Shown: positions 1 through 9,093 of the stretch, piece by piece
Layout of the letters: every line of letters begins with the position of its first letter
Numbering within the stretch: position 1 is the first letter of the stretch
Origin: Acidimicrobiia bacterium UBA5794
GTDB taxonomy: Bacteria; Actinomycetota; Acidimicrobiia; Spongiisociales; UBA5794
Direction of reading: 5' to 3'
Length of the DNA stretch: 64,000 bases
NCBI GenBank assembly: GCA_002418265.1
Contig: DIDS01000033.1
Location: 225,831 to 289,830, forward strand
The notes under the pieces: generated by a model
What the model was told of the DNA's origin: nothing
Database searches by the model: none
What the model saw: the letters and a program-made list of their open reading frames with translations, nothing else
Translations under genes and position numbers: made by a program

Positions 1-288
1 CCAGCAGCCCATGGAAGTGAGGTCACCACCATCGAAGGGCTCTCATCAGAACGAGACCGGGTCATGCAGGATGCTCTTGTCGATTTCGGAGCGGTTCAAT
101 GCGGTTTCTGCACGCCGGGATTTGTCATGTCCGCCTCATCGTTGTTGAGCGAACACGAAAATCTCTCGACACACGAAATCCGTGAGGGCCTCAGCGGCAA
201 TATTTGTCGCTGCACCGGCTACGACTCGATCGTCGCGGCCGTGCAGATTTCAGACGTTGGACGTTGGACAGATGGGGGTTCGTCGTGA
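1..288 (+). CDS. (2Fe-2S)-binding subunit of a xanthine dehydrogenase/CO dehydrogenase family enzyme, 3' part
   Basis: The frame is open from the window edge, so the N-terminal ferredoxin-like domain lies outside. The visible 95 residues hold the second [2Fe-2S] domain, with CGFCTPGF and ICRCTGY supplying the four cluster cysteines in the order usual for CoxS/XdhC-type subunits. In this family the subunit passes electrons from the molybdenum site to a flavin subunit. No flavin subunit is visible; it may lie upstream. The TGA stop overlaps the GTG start of the large subunit, so the two are translationally coupled. Confidence 0.93.
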   Translation, partial: PAAHGSEVTTIEGLSSERDRVMQDALVDFGAVQCGFCTPGFVMSASSLLSEHENLSTHEIREGLSGNICRCTGYDSIVAAVQISDVGRWTDGGSS

Positions 289-2522
289 CCGTTGGGACCA
301 ATGCTCGAAGGATCGACTCATCCGACAAGGTCACCGGTGCTGCGCTCTATCCGGGTGACCTCTCGGCAGACAACGTGCTTTCCGCAAAGGTGGTCTTTTC
401 TGATCGGCCGCATGCACGAATGGTTTCGATGGACACCGCCGCCGCCTTTGCAGTCGATGGGGTGGTAGAGGTGGTCACCGCCGCCGACATTCCGCTCAAC
501 GAATATGGCCTGACGATGTTTGATCAGCCGGTTCTCATCGGTGTGGATGGAACAGGTAAGTCACATATCCCGTCCAACATCTCACGATGGGAAGCAGACC
601 AAGTTGCCATCGTCATTGCAGAAACCGAAGCGTCCGCAATCGCTGGCGCGAGGGCTCTGACCATTGAATGGGAGGATCTCCCACTTGCTCCAGATCTGAC
701 CGCTGCCAAGACCGACGAGACCCTTGTCCACCCTGAGAACCCCATCAACTCGAATACTTACACCACGTTGAGGATCCGAAAGGGCGACATGGAAGCCGGC
801 TGGGCCGAAGCAGACGTCGTGATCGAGGGTACCTATCACCTCCCCCATCAGGAGCACGCCTACCTCCAGCCCGAGGCTGGACTGGCCTACGTCGACGCCG
901 ATGGAGTCGTGACCGTCAAAGTTGCCGGGCAGTGGACCCATGAGGACCGCGAACAGATCGCACATGCTCTTGAACTACCCGAGCCGATGGTCCGCGTCAT
1001 CTATCCAGCGATCGGTGGAGCTTTCGGCGGTCGAGAAGACATGAGCCTCCAGATTGTCTTGGCTGCTGCCGCCCTCAAGCTCCACCACCGCGGAATTGAT
1101 CGTCCCGTGCGCATCGTGTGGAACCGCGAGGAAAGCATCGTTGGCCATCACAAACGACATCGTGCTGAGATAGCCACGCGGTGGGGAGCAAGGAAGGACG
1201 GGAGCATCGTCGCGGTTGAGGCCGAGGCATTTCTCGATGCAGGTGCCTACAACTACACATCGAGCAAGGTGCTTGCAAATCTTCACCTCACCATCACGGG
1301 CCCGTACAACATTGACAACGCCCACATTGACTCCCATGCCGTGTACACACATTCGGTTCCTGGTGGGGCATTCCGCGGCTTTGGTGGCCCCCAAGGATCG
1401 TTCGTATCTGAGAACCAGATGAACAAAGTGGCCGAGGCTCTCGACATGGACCCGATCGAGATCCGACGGATCAACCTGCTCCACGACGGTGACGATTTCA
1501 TCACACAGCGGCCGATGCCCGATGGGGTAAGCATCGAGACCGTCATCGATGAGCTCGTCGAGGTATCCGAGTGGGACCAACGACGGCCGATAGATGTCGT
1601 TGTGCCAAACATCAGGACACTTGGATCAAATCCTTCTGCGATCCGAACCGGGAGGGGGATGGCGTGTGCTCTCAAGAACGTCGGTTTCACTATGGGCATG
1701 CCAGAACAATGTGAAGCGACAGTCACACTCCGGGGAGATGACTACGTTGAATTCGCCGAACTCGTGCACGCCGGTGCTGATGTCGGTCAGGGGGCCCACA
1801 CCGCCTTCCTTCAAATGTTGGCAGAAGCCGTGGACATTCCCTTCGAGAATGTAACGGGTTCCTTCTCCGACACGGCAACCAGCGGCAACTCGGGCTCGGC
1901 ATCAGCGTCGCGGCTCACGTTCATGGCTGGAAACTCCATCCAAGGTGCGACCGAAGAAGCCAAAAAGGCATGGATTGATGGAGATCGGCCAGCGCTCGGC
2001 CATTTCCGCTACGTTCCTCCACCGACCGAAGCCATGGACCCCACGACGGGCAAGGGCAACGTCTTCTTCGCTCTTGGCTATGTTGCCGAGATCGTCGAGA
2101 TCGCCGTGGATGTCGAAACCGGTCACGTACGTGTTGGGACGGTCTATTGCGCTGTCGACGTCGGGAAGGCGATCAATCCGACACTGGTCCGTGGACAGGT
2201 TGAGGGAGCCATCGTGCAAGCCCATGGCTACGCACTTACGGAACGTCTCAGGGTCAAAGATGGGAGGATCGAGAATCCAACCCTTTCTGGCTACTTGGTA
2301 CCTGGCAGCATGGATACCCCAGATCGTATCGAGACGATCAGTGTTGAGGTGGCCGATCCACTCGGCCCGTGGGGTGCGCGAGGTATGGCCGAAATGCCGT
2401 TCATCCCTTATGCACCGGCCGTCGTTGCAGCGCTTCACGACGCAACAGGTGTGTGGTTCGACGAGATCCCCCTGACTCCGGACCGTGTGCTTGCGGGGCT
2501 GAAAGAAGCCGGTGTCTCGTAG
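285..2522 (+). CDS. Molybdopterin-binding large subunit, xanthine dehydrogenase family
   Basis: A 745-residue aldehyde oxidase/xanthine dehydrogenase large subunit. The GTG start overlaps the stop of the small subunit; an in-frame ATG farther upstream would only add residues that read through the small-subunit gene. The cofactor loop GGAFGGRED is present, as is a C-terminal PWGARGMAEMP segment holding the glutamate expected at the catalytic site. The position occupied by the AYxCSFR loop in form I CO dehydrogenase reads GAFRGFGGPQ, so CO oxidation is not supported. The substrate is unknown: purine, aldehyde or N-heterocycle hydroxylation are all possible. Confidence 0.93.
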   Translation: MTVGTNARRIDSSDKVTGAALYPGDLSADNVLSAKVVFSDRPHARMVSMDTAAAFAVDGVVEVVTAADIPLNEYGLTMFDQPVLIGVDGTGKSHIPSNISRWEADQVAIVIAETEASAIAGARALTIEWEDLPLAPDLTAAKTDETLVHPENPINSNTYTTLRIRKGDMEAGWAEADVVIEGTYHLPHQEHAYLQPEAGLAYVDADGVVTVKVAGQWTHEDREQIAHALELPEPMVRVIYPAIGGAFGGREDMSLQIVLAAAALKLHHRGIDRPVRIVWNREESIVGHHKRHRAEIATRWGARKDGSIVAVEAEAFLDAGAYNYTSSKVLANLHLTITGPYNIDNAHIDSHAVYTHSVPGGAFRGFGGPQGSFVSENQMNKVAEALDMDPIEIRRINLLHDGDDFITQRPMPDGVSIETVIDELVEVSEWDQRRPIDVVVPNIRTLGSNPSAIRTGRGMACALKNVGFTMGMPEQCEATVTLRGDDYVEFAELVHAGADVGQGAHTAFLQMLAEAVDIPFENVTGSFSDTATSGNSGSASASRLTFMAGNSIQGATEEAKKAWIDGDRPALGHFRYVPPPTEAMDPTTGKGNVFFALGYVAEIVEIAVDVETGHVRVGTVYCAVDVGKAINPTLVRGQVEGAIVQAHGYALTERLRVKDGRIENPTLSGYLVPGSMDTPDRIETISVEVADPLGPWGARGMAEMPFIPYAPAVVAALHDATGVWFDEIPLTPDRVLAGLKEAGVS

Positions 2523-2547
2523 ACCTGTCGGATCTCTTGTGGATCGA

Positions 2548-2553
2548 TAGGGT
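2548..2553 (+). promoter_or_regulatory. -10 box TAGGGT of a leaderless promoter
   Basis: TAGGGT fits TANNNT and is followed by exactly six bases and then the ATG at 2560, with no Shine-Dalgarno sequence. The same geometry recurs at ten other genes in this window, which makes a leaderless transcript likely. Confidence 0.55.
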
Positions 2554-2559
2554 CTGGGT

Positions 2560-3231
2560 ATGGAAACGGTCACCGATGGTGTGTACCTGATCTCACGGGG
2601 ATCAAATGCGTACATCGTTGATGGGGACGACGGCGTCGTGCTTGTCGACACAGGACTACCGAAGCGCCACGGTCTGATCATCGAGGGTCTGTCCGACATT
2701 GGTCGATCAACCAAGGACGTCCGCGCCATCCTCATCACACACGCACACTTCGACCATTTCGGTGGCGCCGCCGCTCTCAGGTCTGCATCCGATGCGGCCG
2801 TGTACGCATCCCACGTGGACGCGATGGTCATTCGGGGAGACAAGCCAGCCGAGCCCCCACCGGTGTTGGAACGACTTCCTTTCATCACGTCGCTGATGAC
2901 AATCATGCCCCAAGCGGCATCACTTGCCGTGGATCACATCGTCGCCGAGGGGTTCGATCAGGAACTCCCGGAAGACTTCACGGCCATCGACACGCCAGGG
3001 CACACCGAGGGACATCTGTCGTATCTGCTGAACCGCCGCGGTGGCATCCTCTTTGTTGGTGACGCCGCGAACAACGCGAACGGATCGATCAAGCGGGGTT
3101 GGTTCAACCGATCAACAGACACGATCGAAGGCAGCATCCACCATCTGGCATCGTTCGAATTCGAGACGGCGGTCTTCGGCCACAGCGGTCCACTCAGATC
3201 GGGTGCCTCAGCAGCGTTTTGTCGGTACTAG
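2560..3231 (+). CDS. MBL-fold metallo-hydrolase
   Basis: A 223-residue metallo-beta-lactamase-fold protein. The metal motif HAHFDHFGG (HxHxDH) lies near residue 62. A second histidine is in DTPGHTEGHLSY, an aspartate in FVGDAAN and a C-terminal histidine in FGHSGP, so the di-zinc ligand set looks complete. No signal peptide is seen, so it is probably cytoplasmic. The length fits glyoxalase-II-like or lactonase-like hydrolases; the substrate cannot be read. It follows the molybdenum enzyme by 37 bases but has its own leaderless promoter signature. Confidence 0.9.
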   Translation: METVTDGVYLISRGSNAYIVDGDDGVVLVDTGLPKRHGLIIEGLSDIGRSTKDVRAILITHAHFDHFGGAAALRSASDAAVYASHVDAMVIRGDKPAEPPPVLERLPFITSLMTIMPQAASLAVDHIVAEGFDQELPEDFTAIDTPGHTEGHLSYLLNRRGGILFVGDAANNANGSIKRGWFNRSTDTIEGSIHHLASFEFETAVFGHSGPLRSGASAAFCRY

Positions 3232-3471
3232 AAAATCCAACACGGCGTATCCAAAAAAGCCACAAAGACGGACTCGCAGGCTCAAGGTCCGGGCGAACCA
3301 AATCAATCAGCCGAGTCGGATTTTCGACTACCACCACCGCCGTCAGTCGGTGGGCACCCGAGGTCTCAATGGTGAGGGTATGGTTTGGCATCTCAAGGAT
3401 CCCAACCGGGACCGAACGATGTTTTGTTGGCTTGTCGAGTGACATCAAACCGTCAAGGAGAGAGGATTGTT

Positions 3472-4242
3472 ATGCCGTCGCATGAGAACCGTCGTGCTCT
3501 AGTCACCGGCGCTGGCTCGGGTATCGGTCGAGGTGTCGCCCGGCGGCTGGCAGGTGAGGGGGCGGCCGTCGCCTTGCTGGACGTGAACCGAGAGACAGCG
3601 TCCTCCGTTGCCGACGAGATCATCAGAGACGGAGGCGAGGCCGTGGTCGTAGTCGCTGACGTTCGAGACCGTGTGGCGGTGCGTGAGGCGATCGCAACGG
3701 CGGGTGCAGCGCTCGGTGGCATCGACTATCTGGTCAACAACGCTGGTTTGATCACCATGAGCGCGTTCGAGCAGACCACTGACGAGGAGTGGGATCTCGT
3801 GATGGATGTCAACTGCAAGGGGATGTTCGTCGTCACCCAGGAGGCACTGCCATATCTGCGTGATGCGGGCGAGGGTGCAGCGGTGGTGAATCTGTCCACG
3901 GTCGAGGCCGAGGTCGTGGTGTCCTCACAGGGATCCTGCCAAGTGCACTACAACGCGTCGAAGGGCGGCGTACGAATGTTGACCAAGGCCATGGCAGCGG
4001 AGTTATCGCGGTACGGCATTCGAGTGAACGCGGTCGCACCCGGCCCTGTGGCCACCAACTTCATCCCCGGTCTGAGCCACGACGACGTGGATGTGCGTTC
4101 GTTCATGGACGCACGATTGCTGATCAAGCGGTCCGCCACGCCAGACGACATCGCCGCGGCGATCTCCTTCTTGCTTTCCACTGACGCATCGTATATCACC
4201 GGTGTCCAGCTTCCCGTCGACGGCGGATGGCTTGTTCGATGA
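3472..4242 (+). CDS. Short-chain dehydrogenase/reductase (SDR)
   Basis: A 256-residue classical SDR. It has the Rossmann motif TGAGSGIG at the N-terminus, NNAG in the middle, a catalytic Ser in NLSTVE, YNASK as the Tyr/Lys pair and the terminal GVQLPVDGG. The ATG was chosen because AAGGAGAGAGG lies just upstream; an earlier in-frame start at 3385 would add 29 unrelated residues. The stop overlaps the next ATG (ATGA), so it is coupled to the glutamine-synthetase-like gene. It probably oxidises an alcohol or keto intermediate of the same pathway (inference). Confidence 0.93.
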   Translation: MPSHENRRALVTGAGSGIGRGVARRLAGEGAAVALLDVNRETASSVADEIIRDGGEAVVVVADVRDRVAVREAIATAGAALGGIDYLVNNAGLITMSAFEQTTDEEWDLVMDVNCKGMFVVTQEALPYLRDAGEGAAVVNLSTVEAEVVVSSQGSCQVHYNASKGGVRMLTKAMAAELSRYGIRVNAVAPGPVATNFIPGLSHDDVDVRSFMDARLLIKRSATPDDIAAAISFLLSTDASYITGVQLPVDGGWLVR

Positions 4243-5588
4243 ACGCCACCGATCGACTCGATCCCACCGACCTCGCCGACTACGACACAGTCATCATCGC
4301 AGGGATCGACATGTACGGGAGGCTGTTCGGCAAGCGAATCCCGGTGCGTCGCTGGAAAGAGATCGCCTCCGACGGATTGCACGTTTGCACCTCCGTCTAC
4401 GCGTGGGACGTCGCCCAAGAGCTGGGTACGTTGAAGGTCGACTACGCAGGTGACCACACGGGATGGCACGATTTCCGACTCGTCCCCGACGTCGGCACGC
4501 TGCGCCGTGCGGCATGGTTGGACGCAACCGCCATCGTGCTGGCCGACAGCGTCGATGAGCACTCTGACGCGCTGGTCCCGATCGCTCCACGTACCATATT
4601 GCGCACGGCTGTCGACCAGCTTGGTCACCGCTCCTTCGTTGCGACCGAACTTGAGTTCCACCTGTACAAGGGCACTCCGGCACAGCTACGTGCGAGCGGG
4701 TATCACGATCTCGAACCAACCACAGATGTGCACTGCGACTACAACATCGCCGAAGGTGACCTGTACGAGGAGTTTTTCGCCAGTCTGCGCACGGTGCTGG
4801 ACGCATCAGGGGTTCCGGTCGAGGTCGCGCAGGTCGAATACGGTCCGGGCCAGTGGGAGATCAATCTTGAGTACGCCGCTCCGGTGGAAATGGCCGACCG
4901 ACATACGCTGTTCAAGCACATCGTGCGGCACGTTGCAGCCACCAACGGCTTTACCGCGACTTTCATGCCGCGTCCACTCACCGATGGCATGGGCAGCTCC
5001 TGTCACATCCACGTGTCGTTACGCGACAAGGACGACATCCCGCTGTTCTACGACAAAGAGGCTGAACACACCGTATCCGCGTCGTTACGCAATGCCGTTG
5101 CCGGAATTCTGAACCTGATCCCTGACCTGATGCTGACCTATGCGCCCACCGTCAACTCCATGCGGCGCATTCTTACCGCGGACTTCGCTGGTAACGGACT
5201 GACGTGGGGCTACGACAACCGCACCACGACGTGTCGGATCATCACGGGTTCGCCCACGACGAATCGCGTCGAGCTGCGCCTTCCGGGAGCCGACGCCAAT
5301 CCGTACCTCGCCCTCGCTGCTGCACTCGGCTCAGTGCGTTATGGCATCGAAGAGCACCTCGACCCAGGACCACCGGTCAGCGGCGACGGCTACGCGACGG
5401 CCGACGTTTCAAAGCTGCCGACAACGCTTGGTGATGCGGCCGCGGCCTTCCGGTCCAGTAGTGCTGCGCGTGCCCTGCTCGGCGACGCTGTCGTCGAGCA
5501 CTACAGCTCGGTCGCCGACCACGAATGGTCGACATTCCTGCGTACGGTCAGCGACTGGGACCGAAGCCGATACCTTGACAGCATCTGA
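4239..5588 (+). CDS. Glutamine synthetase family protein (GlnA3/PuuA-like gamma-glutamyl ligase)
   Basis: A 449-residue class I glutamine-synthetase fold. GSSCHIHVSL supplies the metal/ATP histidine region, NSMRRI corresponds to the conserved NSYKR segment, and NRTTTCRI and the glutamate-rich TELEFHLY are also present. The ATG overlapping the SDR stop was preferred over one four codons upstream. It lies between an SDR and an aldehyde dehydrogenase, not alone or beside glnD/glnE. This favours a catabolic gamma-glutamyl-amine ligase of the PuuA/GlnA3 type over housekeeping ammonia assimilation. The amine substrate is not identifiable. Confidence 0.85.
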   Translation: MNATDRLDPTDLADYDTVIIAGIDMYGRLFGKRIPVRRWKEIASDGLHVCTSVYAWDVAQELGTLKVDYAGDHTGWHDFRLVPDVGTLRRAAWLDATAIVLADSVDEHSDALVPIAPRTILRTAVDQLGHRSFVATELEFHLYKGTPAQLRASGYHDLEPTTDVHCDYNIAEGDLYEEFFASLRTVLDASGVPVEVAQVEYGPGQWEINLEYAAPVEMADRHTLFKHIVRHVAATNGFTATFMPRPLTDGMGSSCHIHVSLRDKDDIPLFYDKEAEHTVSASLRNAVAGILNLIPDLMLTYAPTVNSMRRILTADFAGNGLTWGYDNRTTTCRIITGSPTTNRVELRLPGADANPYLALAAALGSVRYGIEEHLDPGPPVSGDGYATADVSKLPTTLGDAAAAFRSSSAARALLGDAVVEHYSSVADHEWSTFLRTVSDWDRSRYLDSI

Positions 5589-5700
5589 TGCGTCCACCTG
5601 AGCTCGCGTGCGACGCACCCGGATACGCCCTCCGCTCACCGATCCGCCACGGTGAACCCAATTGGTTCAAGCAAGCGCTTGAACTCACGAATGGAACGAC

Positions 5701-7167
5701 ATGACCTCGGTGACAGCACAACTCAATACGCCTCGGCAGCTGATCGATGGCATCTGGCATTTGCCTACCCACGTACTCGATCATCACCTCGTCGATCCGG
5801 CAACAGGGGCGCCCATCCAGTCCCAGGTTGCGTCGTCGCTGACCGATATCGATCTGGCAGTCGAGGCAGCCTGGCGCGCCCACCGTGCCGATCCGCTCGG
5901 GATCGGCACGCCAGAACAGCGGATCATCGCGCTCGAGACGGCTGCCGACCACCTCGACACGATCGCTCCCAAGATCGCCGAGCAGGACAGTTTGAACTCC
6001 GGCATCCCCGTCACCATCACTCGGCTGTTCGCCGGTGCTCTCGCGAGCACTTTCCGCGGTGCGGCCGCCCGCGTCATCGACGTGGCCCCGACCGACCTGT
6101 CGAGTGCAGGCCGACGCGTCACCCTCAGCAGACTCCCGCTCGGACCTGCTGCCATCCTGGCACCTTGGAACGCGCCGACTGCAGTCGCCGCGAAGAAAAC
6201 GGCGTACGCCTGGGCCGCGGGATGTCCCGTCATCGTGAAACCATCCCCATGGTCACCCAACGGCACAACTCTGCTCGTCGAGATTCTCGAGCAGGCCGCT
6301 GCCACGGCCGGACTGTCTCATGTTGCTATCCAGCTCGTTCTCGGTGGCATTGATGCTGGCCAGGCATTGGCGGAGGCACCTCATGTGCGGGTGCTCAGCT
6401 TCACAGGTAGCCGTGTCGGCGGCCGGGCCGTTGCCGCAGCGGCGGCTGCCAACGTGCCATCCATCCAGCTGGAACTCGGTAGCAATAACCCAGCTCTTGT
6501 CCTTTCCGATGCTGACCTTGAGCTAACCGCAACCCAACTCGCCGCGGGCATGACCAAGCTCAACGGCGCATGGTGTGAGAGCCCGGGCACCGTCTTCGTA
6601 CCTCCCTCGCTGCGTGAGGAGCTCATCGAACTCCTGTCTGTGCGGCTATCCGAACTACGAGTCGGCTCGCCACTCGATCCAGATGCCGAGTTCGGCCCGC
6701 AGTCGAACCCAGCGCAGTACGCAACCCTCCAAACGCGCCTCGGGCAGTTCATGGCGGCGGGAACCCGAACGGTAACCGTTGGGGCAATGCCGCCACAGGG
6801 GCTCTGGATTCCGCCGACGCTGGTCATCGATCCGCCCCTCGATCTTGCTGCTGCCGAGACCTTCGGGCCGGTACTCGTCCTTCGCACCTGCTTGGACACA
6901 TCTACAGCGCTCGTCGAAGCAGCAAGCTTGGAAACCGGACTCGCCGGCTACGTCTTCACCCGTTCAATAGATGAAGGCCACCGCATCGGACGCCTCCTCC
7001 CCGTTGGAGAGGTCAAGATCAACGGGACAAGCCTGCTCGACATGAGCGAACATTCGACGCAAGAGTTCTGGTACGGCTCCGGCGTGGGCAGACACGGTGA
7101 CGCTGAGCTGCTGCGCTTGTTCACGGGAGCCCGCATTGTGGGTGAGGACGTCGACTCTCCGCTCTAG
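5701..7167 (+). CDS. Aldehyde dehydrogenase family protein
   Basis: A 488-residue NAD(P)-dependent aldehyde dehydrogenase. The cofactor loop FTGSRVGG, the general-base glutamate in LELGSNNPAL and the nucleophilic cysteine in NGAWCESPG are all visible, in the usual order and spacing. It follows the glutamine-synthetase-like gene after 112 bases with no obvious terminator. In a Puu-like scheme it would oxidise a gamma-glutamyl aldehyde (inference from neighbours). It ends convergently with the ABC importer operon. Confidence 0.92.
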   Translation: MTSVTAQLNTPRQLIDGIWHLPTHVLDHHLVDPATGAPIQSQVASSLTDIDLAVEAAWRAHRADPLGIGTPEQRIIALETAADHLDTIAPKIAEQDSLNSGIPVTITRLFAGALASTFRGAAARVIDVAPTDLSSAGRRVTLSRLPLGPAAILAPWNAPTAVAAKKTAYAWAAGCPVIVKPSPWSPNGTTLLVEILEQAAATAGLSHVAIQLVLGGIDAGQALAEAPHVRVLSFTGSRVGGRAVAAAAAANVPSIQLELGSNNPALVLSDADLELTATQLAAGMTKLNGAWCESPGTVFVPPSLREELIELLSVRLSELRVGSPLDPDAEFGPQSNPAQYATLQTRLGQFMAAGTRTVTVGAMPPQGLWIPPTLVIDPPLDLAAAETFGPVLVLRTCLDTSTALVEAASLETGLAGYVFTRSIDEGHRIGRLLPVGEVKINGTSLLDMSEHSTQEFWYGSGVGRHGDAELLRLFTGARIVGEDVDSPL

Positions 7168-7257
7168 ATCATGGTCGGGAGATGGAGCCAAGAAATCTGT
7201 TGCTGTCACGAGCAGCTTCTCGACTGTCGATGTTGGCCGGATCCCTTGGACGCCGCA

Positions 7258-9093
7258 TCAGCCGGTCGGATCGTCGGTTCCCAGGTATGCGGCTTGCACC
7301 CGAGAATCGGCTCTGACCTCTTCGGCGGAGCCATGAGCGATGATCTCACCTTGATCGAGGACGTATATCCGGTCACAGATGGCTGTAATGAAATGGAGAT
7401 CATGATCGATGACGAGCACGCCTGCCCCTATCCATGAGGCGACTTGCCGAATCTGGCTCACCATGGCGACGGAATCCGCCTCCCACATTCCGGCAGTTGG
7501 TTCATCCAACAGGAGGATCTCGGGGGCCAAGGCAGCGGCTCGGACGAGCTCGAGCTTTCGAGCTGCACCGTAGTTGATGTCACCGGCTCGGCTCTCACGG
7601 TCATCCCACAGGCCGACGGCGAAAATGAGCGCATCGACGTCCGCCACCGTGCGCTCCCTTCGGTGACGTGCAGCCACGATCGCGGGCACGGATATGTTCT
7701 CGCGCACGGTAAGACTCTTGAACAGCCTGAGGTTTTGAAAGGTTCTGGCAATACCGAGCCTTGCTACCTGGAAGGACGGCAGCCCCGCCAGGTCATGATC
7801 CCCCAGGCGCCACGTTCCGTCGTTTGGCTGGATGACCCCGGTTATGGCGTTGATCAACGTCGTCTTGCCCGCTCCGTTGGGTCCGATGAGACCCACTACC
7901 TCACCCACACCGACCTCAAGTGAAACATCGTTGACGGCAACAAAGCCACCAAACCGCACCGTAATGTTGTGGGTGACGAGGCGGACGTCGCCGAGTTCAG
8001 GAAGGCTTGTCGGCGGCTCGGGCGGCGTGGCTCTCTTTCGAAGGCGACGGCGTAAGGGATCCTCCACCTCTCGATCACCCAGGATGCCCTGTGGACGCAA
8101 CAGCATGAATCCCAGCATTGCGCTTCCGAGAAACAGAGCAGAAAGTCCGGGCCTGAGGAGCCAATCGAGTCCGGGAACCGACACTGAATCGCCCGCGAGG
8201 ACTCGGGTCACCTCGGTACCCGCCGTGATGACTGCCACTCCCACGAGACTGCCAGTGACACTCCCCCTCCCACCGACGATCAGCATGGCAAGGGTCAAGA
8301 GCGTGAAATCGAAAAAGAAGAAGTTCGGTGTCATTGATCCGAGCGAGAGCACCCGTAACGATGCCCCCACGGTGACAAGGGCAACGCTCAGAAGCAACGC
8401 CGCCATATGCGGTATGGCAGGGTTGACACCCATCGCTCTCGCTGCCAGATCATCATCACGCATCGCCTGAGCCAACCGGCCAAGGCGGCTTTCGCGGAAC
8501 ATTCGTGCGACAAGGACTGCGAAAACCAGCCCGATATATATCCAGGTCTTCCCCTGCAGCCCCTGCCCCGGTCCAAAGGAGAGACCCGATCGGTTTCCGG
8601 CCGTGAGCGTGACGAAGTTGGCTGCCATCTCTCGAACCAGGAACAACAGTGCCAGCGTGATCATGGTGGCGGCGACAGCACCCGCATACCGGACCGAACG
8701 GATCAAGCCGAGCCCGACGAAGAAGGCGACGAACACCACGACGAGAATTGCGACAACCGTTGCGGCGAGTGGACCCATCTGGATGTCGACGATGCCGAAG
8801 GGCGCATCGGGAATGATGACGTGCTTCACAACCGGATCAATCACCAGCAAAGCAACCACATATCCACCAATGGCGGCAAAGCCCATATGACCAAAGGAAA
8901 GAACTCCGGTATTCCCGATGTACACCTGGAGCCCAACAACAAGAATGGCATTGATGAACATCTGAGTCATGAGGAGATCACGACCAGACCCTCCCATCGC
9001 GGCATAGACGAGTCCGCCGACCACGAGGATCACGATGAGGACGAGTTGTCCGCCAAGGGGAAGAACCCATCGGTCGAGAAGACGCTCTTTCAT
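7258..9093 (-). CDS. Fused branched-chain amino acid ABC transporter permease/ATPase (LivM-LivG)
   Basis: A 611-residue fusion. Residues 1 to about 335 are a LivM-type permease with about ten hydrophobic segments. Residues from about 350 are a LivG-type ATPase with Walker A GPNGAGKTTL, a divergent signature NYGAARKLELVRA where LSYGQQR is usual, Walker B ILLLDEPTAGM and the switch histidine in VIDHDLHF. The start overlaps the LivH stop by one base (TGATG). The liganded solute may be an amino acid, urea or an amide. The fused order is known in other LivMG proteins, so it is unlikely to be a sequencing artefact. Confidence 0.93.
   Translation of the reverse strand: MKERLLDRWVLPLGGQLVLIVILVVGGLVYAAMGGSGRDLLMTQMFINAILVVGLQVYIGNTGVLSFGHMGFAAIGGYVVALLVIDPVVKHVIIPDAPFGIVDIQMGPLAATVVAILVVVFVAFFVGLGLIRSVRYAGAVAATMITLALLFLVREMAANFVTLTAGNRSGLSFGPGQGLQGKTWIYIGLVFAVLVARMFRESRLGRLAQAMRDDDLAARAMGVNPAIPHMAALLLSVALVTVGASLRVLSLGSMTPNFFFFDFTLLTLAMLIVGGRGSVTGSLVGVAVITAGTEVTRVLAGDSVSVPGLDWLLRPGLSALFLGSAMLGFMLLRPQGILGDREVEDPLRRRLRKRATPPEPPTSLPELGDVRLVTHNITVRFGGFVAVNDVSLEVGVGEVVGLIGPNGAGKTTLINAITGVIQPNDGTWRLGDHDLAGLPSFQVARLGIARTFQNLRLFKSLTVRENISVPAIVAARHRRERTVADVDALIFAVGLWDDRESRAGDINYGAARKLELVRAAALAPEILLLDEPTAGMWEADSVAMVSQIRQVASWIGAGVLVIDHDLHFITAICDRIYVLDQGEIIAHGSAEEVRADSRVQAAYLGTDDPTG

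Noticed and set aside
285..2522. Form I carbon monoxide dehydrogenase (CoxL)
   Set aside because: The AYxCSFR active-site loop of form I is absent and the position reads GAFRGFGGPQ, so only membership of the wider family is claimed.
1902..2906. A 334-codon open frame antisense to the molybdenum enzyme and the MBL gene
   Set aside because: It is a shadow frame in a high-GC region, without a ribosome site or family similarity, and both genes on the other strand are secure.
3232..3471. A riboswitch upstream of the SDR gene
   Set aside because: The 240-base spacer was read for known conserved cores, and none was recognised. A plain promoter region is the simpler view.
4239..5588. Housekeeping glutamine synthetase GlnA
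   Set aside because: It is coupled to an SDR and followed by an aldehyde dehydrogenase, with sequence more like GlnA3/PuuA types. A main ammonia-assimilating enzyme would not be expected in this setting.
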